64,000 nucleotides of DNA from Bacteroidaceae bacterium (GTDB lineage Bacteria > Bacteroidota > Bacteroidia > Bacteroidales > Bacteroidaceae), in assembly GCA_017940565.1 (NCBI GenBank), contig JAGAYH010000054.1:1-64000 (forward strand). The letters are read 5' to 3'. Of the stretch, positions 59,945 through 64,000 are shown piece by piece (positions within the stretch are counted from its first letter, which is position 1; every line of letters begins with the position of its first letter). The translations under genes and the position numbers were made by a program. A model generated the notes under the pieces. It ran no database searches. It saw nothing but the letters and a program-made list of their open reading frames with translations, and was not told the origin of the DNA.

Positions 59945-59952
59945 TATTTTTG
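59945..59952 (+). promoter_or_regulatory. Probable -7 box of the GH106-like gene
   Basis: TATTTTTG fits TAnnTTTG, 82 bases before the start codon. The -33 box is not evident. Confidence 0.4.
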
Positions 59953-60034
59953 TCTGCCGCAAAGTTCAACGGAAGCGCTCCCTTTGATGAATATAATTGT
60001 ATTGTGAACTTTTTTCAACTAAAATAGATATCGT

Positions 60035-63000
60035 ATGAGAAGACATATTATCGGCCTGTTTACATTAAGCCTGGTTTGGGCGGATTACGTCCCGGCACAG
60101 ACAACCTGTTATCCTGCAGTACCCAGCCAAGAGCAGCTGACGCGGCCGTTCGGTCCGGCCGATGAGCAGACGTTCCTGCATCCCGACCGCATCTACTATC
60201 CGGAGACGTGGTTTCACTTTCTCAACGGGAGTATCCGGCGTGAGGGTATTACGCAAGACCTTGTAGCCATCGCGGCCTCGGGCATACAGGGCGTGCAGCT
60301 CTTTCACGGGCAGGTGGGCGACCCCAAGGACTGGCCGGGCACGGAGGAGCACATCGAGTGTCTGAGTGCCAAGTGGGAGGAACTGGTGCGCCACACGGCC
60401 GAAGAGGCACACCGTCTGGGCTTGCGGTTCAGCCTGCAGACCTGTCCGGGTTGGGCGACAAGCGGGGGGCCGTGGATCAAGCCCGAGCAGGCCATGCGAC
60501 ATCTGGGTTACAGCAGGACAGACCTTCCCGGAGGAGCCTTGGCCGATACCTTGTTGACACAGCCATACAGGGAGTCGTGGCGTGACTGGCGCGACATAGC
60601 CGTATTGGCGTTCCCCACACCTAAGGATGATGATAACAGCTACTGCGAAGTTGTTTCGGTGGAGGCCGACGAGCACCAGAAAGAATGGCTGGAGTTGATG
60701 CAGAACGGGAAGCGCTTTACCTTGCAGCCCGCCACGCCGGAGCGGCCACACCGTATGACGGTCCGGCTGAAGTCACCGGTAAAGGCCCGCTCTATCATTT
60801 TCAATCCTATCGACAACTTCAATCATGAGTTCGGTGTGCAACCCGACATCCATCTGCGTGTCATCCAGCATGCCGCACCCGGAAGTCCACGTCCCGGTAT
60901 CGTGGTTCTCGACAGTGATTTCCCACGCGCCAACTGGCAGGATTCGCAACATACCATGACATTTGCTCTTGCGACAGAAACTGACAGCAAAGAATACACC
61001 ATAGAAATTACGAACCGGCACCCGATGCGGTTGATGCGCCTCCAATTAACTACTGCTGCACGTGGGCACAACTGGGAAATGGAGGCAGGTTGGACGTCGC
61101 GGTCGTTGCTGCCGCCGACGGTATTCAACGAAGAGGCTGACTGCTTCGTCAAGAGAGGAAACATCATAGACATCTCTAATCGGATGGACGCCAGCGGACG
61201 TCTTCATTGGCAGGTTCCCGAAGGACAATGGACCATTTTGCGCATCGGACACGTAAATACCGGCCTGTGCAATGGACCGGCTCCGGCGGAGGCAACGGGC
61301 TGGGAGGTGAACAAGTTGGACACAGCATACGTCAGCTATCAGTTCCACAATTATATCGGCCGCCTGGTTGACGGGCCATTGAAGGGACAAGTCAACAACA
61401 TGCTCATGGACAGCTGGGAGTGCTCTTCACAGACGTGGACTCGTTTCATGCCGCAGGAGTTCCGGCAACGCCGTCACTACGACCTGACAACATGGATGCC
61501 GGCATTGTTCGGATGGGTGATAGACAGTCGCGAAGAGACTGGCCAATTCCTCTCTGATTGGCGCCGCACGCAGAACGACCTGTTTTGTGAGAATTTCTAC
61601 GGGCACATGACACGTCTGGCCCATGAGAAGGGACTGACAGTGAGCTATGAGACGGCCGCCGGCGACGTCTTCCCTGCCGACCCGATGGAGTTCTACAAGT
61701 ATGCCGACGTGCCTATGACGGAATATTGGCAACCTTTCAGCCACTGGCTCGCTAACCATAACTATAAACCTATACGCGCCACGGCATCGGCAGCGCGCAT
61801 GTATGGCAAGCCCCGTGTGTCAGCCGAATCGTTCACATCGTTCGACCTCACTTGGGATGAACACCCGAGCATGCTCCGCGAGGTGGCCAACCAGAACATG
61901 GTCGAGGGTGTTACGCACACCGTGTTCCATACGTACACACACAACCCCGATGCCGATCACCACTTTCCCGGCACATCGTTCGGCGGCAACATCGGCACGC
62001 CGTTTCTCCGCAAACAGACCTGGTGGCCCTTCATGCGCAGCTTCAATACCTATCTGGCCCGCTGCGCTTTTATGTTGGAGCGCGGGCGGCCCGTGAGCAG
62101 TGTGCTGTGGCATCTTGGCGACGAGATACAACAGAAGCCCGACCAATACATCGACTTCCCCAAAGGCTTCCTTTACGACTATTGCAACACAGACGCCTTC
62201 CTGCATCGCATTAGCGTGAAAAACGGCCAGTGGGTCACACCGGAAGGCATCGCCTACGATGTTCTGTGGCTGCCGGAAACCAGAAGATTGCTGCCTGAAA
62301 CCAAAGCGCGCCTTCAGGCGCTTGTGGCTGCCGGAGGGAATGTGATTGAGACGGCTTCTGTGGAAGACCTGGGAAACCGATTGGAGCACATGGGTCTGAA
62401 AGCCGACGTGAAACCGGCCAACGTGCGCTGGTTACACCGACAGGCCGACGGTGCCGACTGGTATATGGTTTGTCCCCTGCAGCAGCAAGACTTCAAGGGA
62501 GAGGTCAGTTTCCGACAAACGGGACGGGCAGAGATATGGAACCCTATGGACGGCAGTGTGCAGCCGGCGTCGTCCCGGTCCGGTGGAGAATATACCGATG
62601 TCAGTCTGTCATTGGAGCAAGGCCAGACCGTGTTCGTCGTATTCCGTCACGACGGAAAAGCCCCGGAGGTCCTGCCTCCCCACTCTTTGAAAAAGGAGAA
62701 AGCAACATCCACCCCCCTTACCGCCTGGACCCTGACGTTCCCCCCGGGCTGGGGCATCGAGAAGCCACTGGTGCTTGACCAACTGAAGGCATGGAAAGAC
62801 CTGCCCCTCAGCGACGAGGGAAAAGCCTTCTCCGGCACAGCCACCTATGAAACCACCCTCCGCCTGAAGCGCAAGCCGAAAGGCCGCCGCTATCTGCTCC
62901 GGCTCGGCCGGGTGGAAACGATAGCCGTCGTCAGCGTGGGGGGACAGGTGTGCGACACCCTGTGGGCCAAGCCCTACCAAACCGACATCACACCCCGCCT

Positions 63001-63181
63001 CCGTCGCGGGCGCAACGTCATCAGCGTGCAGGTCACCGGCACCTGGTACAACCGCCTCGTCTACGATGCCGGACTGCCCCCTCAGCAGCGCCGCACGTGG
63101 GTGGTCAACGGCCCCCAGGCCCACCAGCCCCTGCGCCCCTCCGGACTGCTGGGACCCGTCGAGGTTGTCGAAGTTGAATGA
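60035..63181 (+). CDS. GH106-like glycoside hydrolase (alpha-L-rhamnosidase family)
   Basis: A 1,048-residue exported enzyme (MRRHIIGLFTLSLVWADYVPAQ). The catalytic region opens with PETWFHFLNGSIRREGITQDL and IQGVQLFHG, and continues with GLRFSLQTCPGWATSGGPWI, MLMDSWECSSQTW, LTVSYETAAGDVFPADP and VSAESFTSFDLTWDEHP, the landmarks I know from GH106 and its uncharacterised relatives. A C-terminal beta-sandwich ends the protein (about 890-1048, FSGTATYETTLRL). Characterised GH106 enzymes remove alpha-L-rhamnose from pectic side chains with calcium; here the family membership is fairly sure and the sugar is not. There is no type IX tail, so it is probably periplasmic. It stands alone between array L and array M. 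Confidence 0.8.
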   Translation: MRRHIIGLFTLSLVWADYVPAQTTCYPAVPSQEQLTRPFGPADEQTFLHPDRIYYPETWFHFLNGSIRREGITQDLVAIAASGIQGVQLFHGQVGDPKDWPGTEEHIECLSAKWEELVRHTAEEAHRLGLRFSLQTCPGWATSGGPWIKPEQAMRHLGYSRTDLPGGALADTLLTQPYRESWRDWRDIAVLAFPTPKDDDNSYCEVVSVEADEHQKEWLELMQNGKRFTLQPATPERPHRMTVRLKSPVKARSIIFNPIDNFNHEFGVQPDIHLRVIQHAAPGSPRPGIVVLDSDFPRANWQDSQHTMTFALATETDSKEYTIEITNRHPMRLMRLQLTTAARGHNWEMEAGWTSRSLLPPTVFNEEADCFVKRGNIIDISNRMDASGRLHWQVPEGQWTILRIGHVNTGLCNGPAPAEATGWEVNKLDTAYVSYQFHNYIGRLVDGPLKGQVNNMLMDSWECSSQTWTRFMPQEFRQRRHYDLTTWMPALFGWVIDSREETGQFLSDWRRTQNDLFCENFYGHMTRLAHEKGLTVSYETAAGDVFPADPMEFYKYADVPMTEYWQPFSHWLANHNYKPIRATASAARMYGKPRVSAESFTSFDLTWDEHPSMLREVANQNMVEGVTHTVFHTYTHNPDADHHFPGTSFGGNIGTPFLRKQTWWPFMRSFNTYLARCAFMLERGRPVSSVLWHLGDEIQQKPDQYIDFPKGFLYDYCNTDAFLHRISVKNGQWVTPEGIAYDVLWLPETRRLLPETKARLQALVAAGGNVIETASVEDLGNRLEHMGLKADVKPANVRWLHRQADGADWYMVCPLQQQDFKGEVSFRQTGRAEIWNPMDGSVQPASSRSGGEYTDVSLSLEQGQTVFVVFRHDGKAPEVLPPHSLKKEKATSTPLTAWTLTFPPGWGIEKPLVLDQLKAWKDLPLSDEGKAFSGTATYETTLRLKRKPKGRRYLLRLGRVETIAVVSVGGQVCDTLWAKPYQTDITPRLRRGRNVISVQVTGTWYNRLVYDAGLPPQQRRTWVVNGPQAHQPLRPSGLLGPVEVVEVE

Positions 63182-63301
63182 CACCGGTCCAAAACGGGTA
63201 AAAACTTTTATCCTTTATTCATAATAATCCTTGCCAGCCATAACCAGGTTGGCTTTGGCTCATTCTCCCTCTGCCGTCGCAGCCGAGGGCGGGTGACGCG
63301 A

Positions 63302-63364
63302 AACGAAAACGGAGTTAGTCGTAACTATCTCCGTTTTCGTTTTTCCCAACTCCGTTTTCGTTGC
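63302..63364. repeat. 21-bp intergenic array M (three units)
   Basis: Units start at 63302 (AACGAAAACGGAGTTAGT), 63323 (AACTATCTCCGTTTTCGT) and 63344 (TCCCAACTCCGTTTTCGTT). Units 1 and 2 are near-perfect inverts of each other. No terminator for the GH106-like gene and no other gene is evident in this 419-base gap. Confidence 0.85.
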
Positions 63365-63561
63365 CCTTTTCCATTCTTTATTTTCAGGTAATATAGACTG
63401 TCTGATGTCGCTTCGTCCGGGTGTTACGGGTATGAAAAACAGTCTTCCCGGCGAGGGCGGTAGGCTGCCGTTTCACGGTGTTTGACGCGCCCGCTGCCGC
63501 CGGCGTGAATTTTTTTTGAAAAAGAGGCGGAACAGAGGGCGCAGGAACGGGAATTTTTATG

Positions 63562-63569
63562 TATTTTTG
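63562..63569 (+). promoter_or_regulatory. Probable -7 box of murG
   Basis: TATTTTTG fits TAnnTTTG, 31 bases before the murG start. It suggests that the second part of the dcw cluster has its own promoter. No TTG at the usual spacing. Confidence 0.45.
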
Positions 63570-63600
63570 CGTACGACTATACCTATCTGTTTTTGAACTT

Positions 63601-64000
63601 ATGGAAGAAGACCTCAGAGTGATAATTAGCGGTGGTGGAACGGGCGGACATATCTTCCCGGCCATATCGATTGCCAATGCCCTGAAAGCGGCTCACCCGG
63701 GCGTGCAACTACTCTTTGTGGGTGCCGAGGGGCGCATGGAGATGACGCGTGTGCCGGCTGCCGGCTATGAGATAAAGGGTCTGCCCGTGTCGGGCTTTGA
63801 CCGCAAACATTTGCTGAAAAACGTGAAAGTGGCTTTGAAGGCTATACAGAGCCGTCAGATGGCCAAGAAGATTGCCAAGGAGTTCCAGCCGGATGTGGCA
63901 GTGGGCGTGGGCGGCTATGCCAGTGGGCCTATGCTGAGCGCCTGCAGCAGTATGGGCGTGCCATATGTGCTGCAGGAGCAGAACAGCTATGCTGGCGTGA
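63601..64000 (+). CDS. murG: UDP-GlcNAc:lipid I N-acetylglucosaminyltransferase MurG (partial, runs off the window)
   Basis: The first 133 codons of MurG, which adds GlcNAc to lipid I to give lipid II on the inner face of the membrane. The start is ATG 63601 (MEEDLRVIISGGGTGGHIFPA), with the glycine-rich GGGTGGHIFPAISIA loop typical of the family, then LLFVGAEGRMEM, VGVGGYASGPML and VLQEQNSYAG. In most Bacteroidetes murG follows ftsW; here 27 kb and ten genes separate them. The 3' end, and probably murC-ftsQ-ftsA-ftsZ, lie beyond the window. Confidence 0.95.
   Translation, partial: MEEDLRVIISGGGTGGHIFPAISIANALKAAHPGVQLLFVGAEGRMEMTRVPAAGYEIKGLPVSGFDRKHLLKNVKVALKAIQSRQMAKKIAKEFQPDVAVGVGGYASGPMLSACSSMGVPYVLQEQNSYAGV

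Noticed and set aside
36597..63600. Integrated mobile element or genomic island between ftsW and murG
   Set aside because: No integrase, transposase, tRNA-type attachment site or flanking repeat is visible. The region carries the same 21-bp arrays and promoter type as the rest and includes radA.

Overview
The window looks like a chromosomal segment of a Bacteroidales bacterium, most likely in or near Prevotellaceae. Four things point there: promoters of the Bacteroidetes type (a -7 box TAnnTTTG with TTG or TTTG about 19-21 bases upstream), secreted proteins ending in a type IX secretion C-terminal domain of the Prevotella form (GIYIVNGxKVAVxK-like tail), GH97 and GH106 glycosidases, and a dcw cluster with a PASTA-bearing FtsI and a DAP-type MurE. 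No phage, insertion sequence, transposase, integrase or CRISPR array is visible, and no gene looks broken.

Layout. 1-3000: a secreted endonuclease/exonuclease/phosphatase protein. 3300-7600: a GH3-type acyl-adenylating protein, an Ig-like lipoprotein and a DUF3108 protein, all rightward. 7800-11120: leftward korB-korA (2-oxoacid:ferredoxin oxidoreductase), rpsT and tRNA-Glu. 11341: recO. 12400-20900: two large leftward secreted proteins, a discoidin protein and a papain-family protease. 21290-26331: a leftward group of GH97 glycosidase, Ntn-type C45 hydrolase and a cyclophilin fused to a putative zinc metallopeptidase. 26737-36596: mraZ-rsmH-ftsL-ftsI-murE-mraY-murD-ftsW. 37000-63200: ten genes lie between ftsW and murG: a fasciclin lipoprotein, an FAD dehydrogenase, radA, a CotH-dockerin-cohesin protein, a second papain-family protease, a polyferredoxin / ferredoxin-linked aldo-keto reductase / ECF-S component group, a third papain-family protease and a GH106-like glycosidase. 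murG begins at 63601 and runs off the edge.

The most unusual signal is not a gene. Fourteen intergenic spaces carry a short array of degenerate 21-bp units, nearly always exactly three units (63 bp). Each unit is built from two kinds of half-site around a CG core: a CGAAAA-type half and a GATTTAG / GATATAG / GAGTTAG-type half, combined in different orientations without losing the 21-bp phase. Most arrays sit between the terminator of one gene and the promoter of the next, so they probably act as DNA rather than RNA. Two lie inside the dcw cluster. I know of no described element of this form.

The gene content combines housekeeping functions (wall synthesis, division, translation, recombination repair, central 2-oxoacid metabolism) with a surface and secretion programme. 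Six proteins end in a recognisable or probable type IX sorting domain. Three of them are ~1,530-residue paralogues with the same order: papain-like protease, LamG, PKD repeats, LamG, sorting domain.
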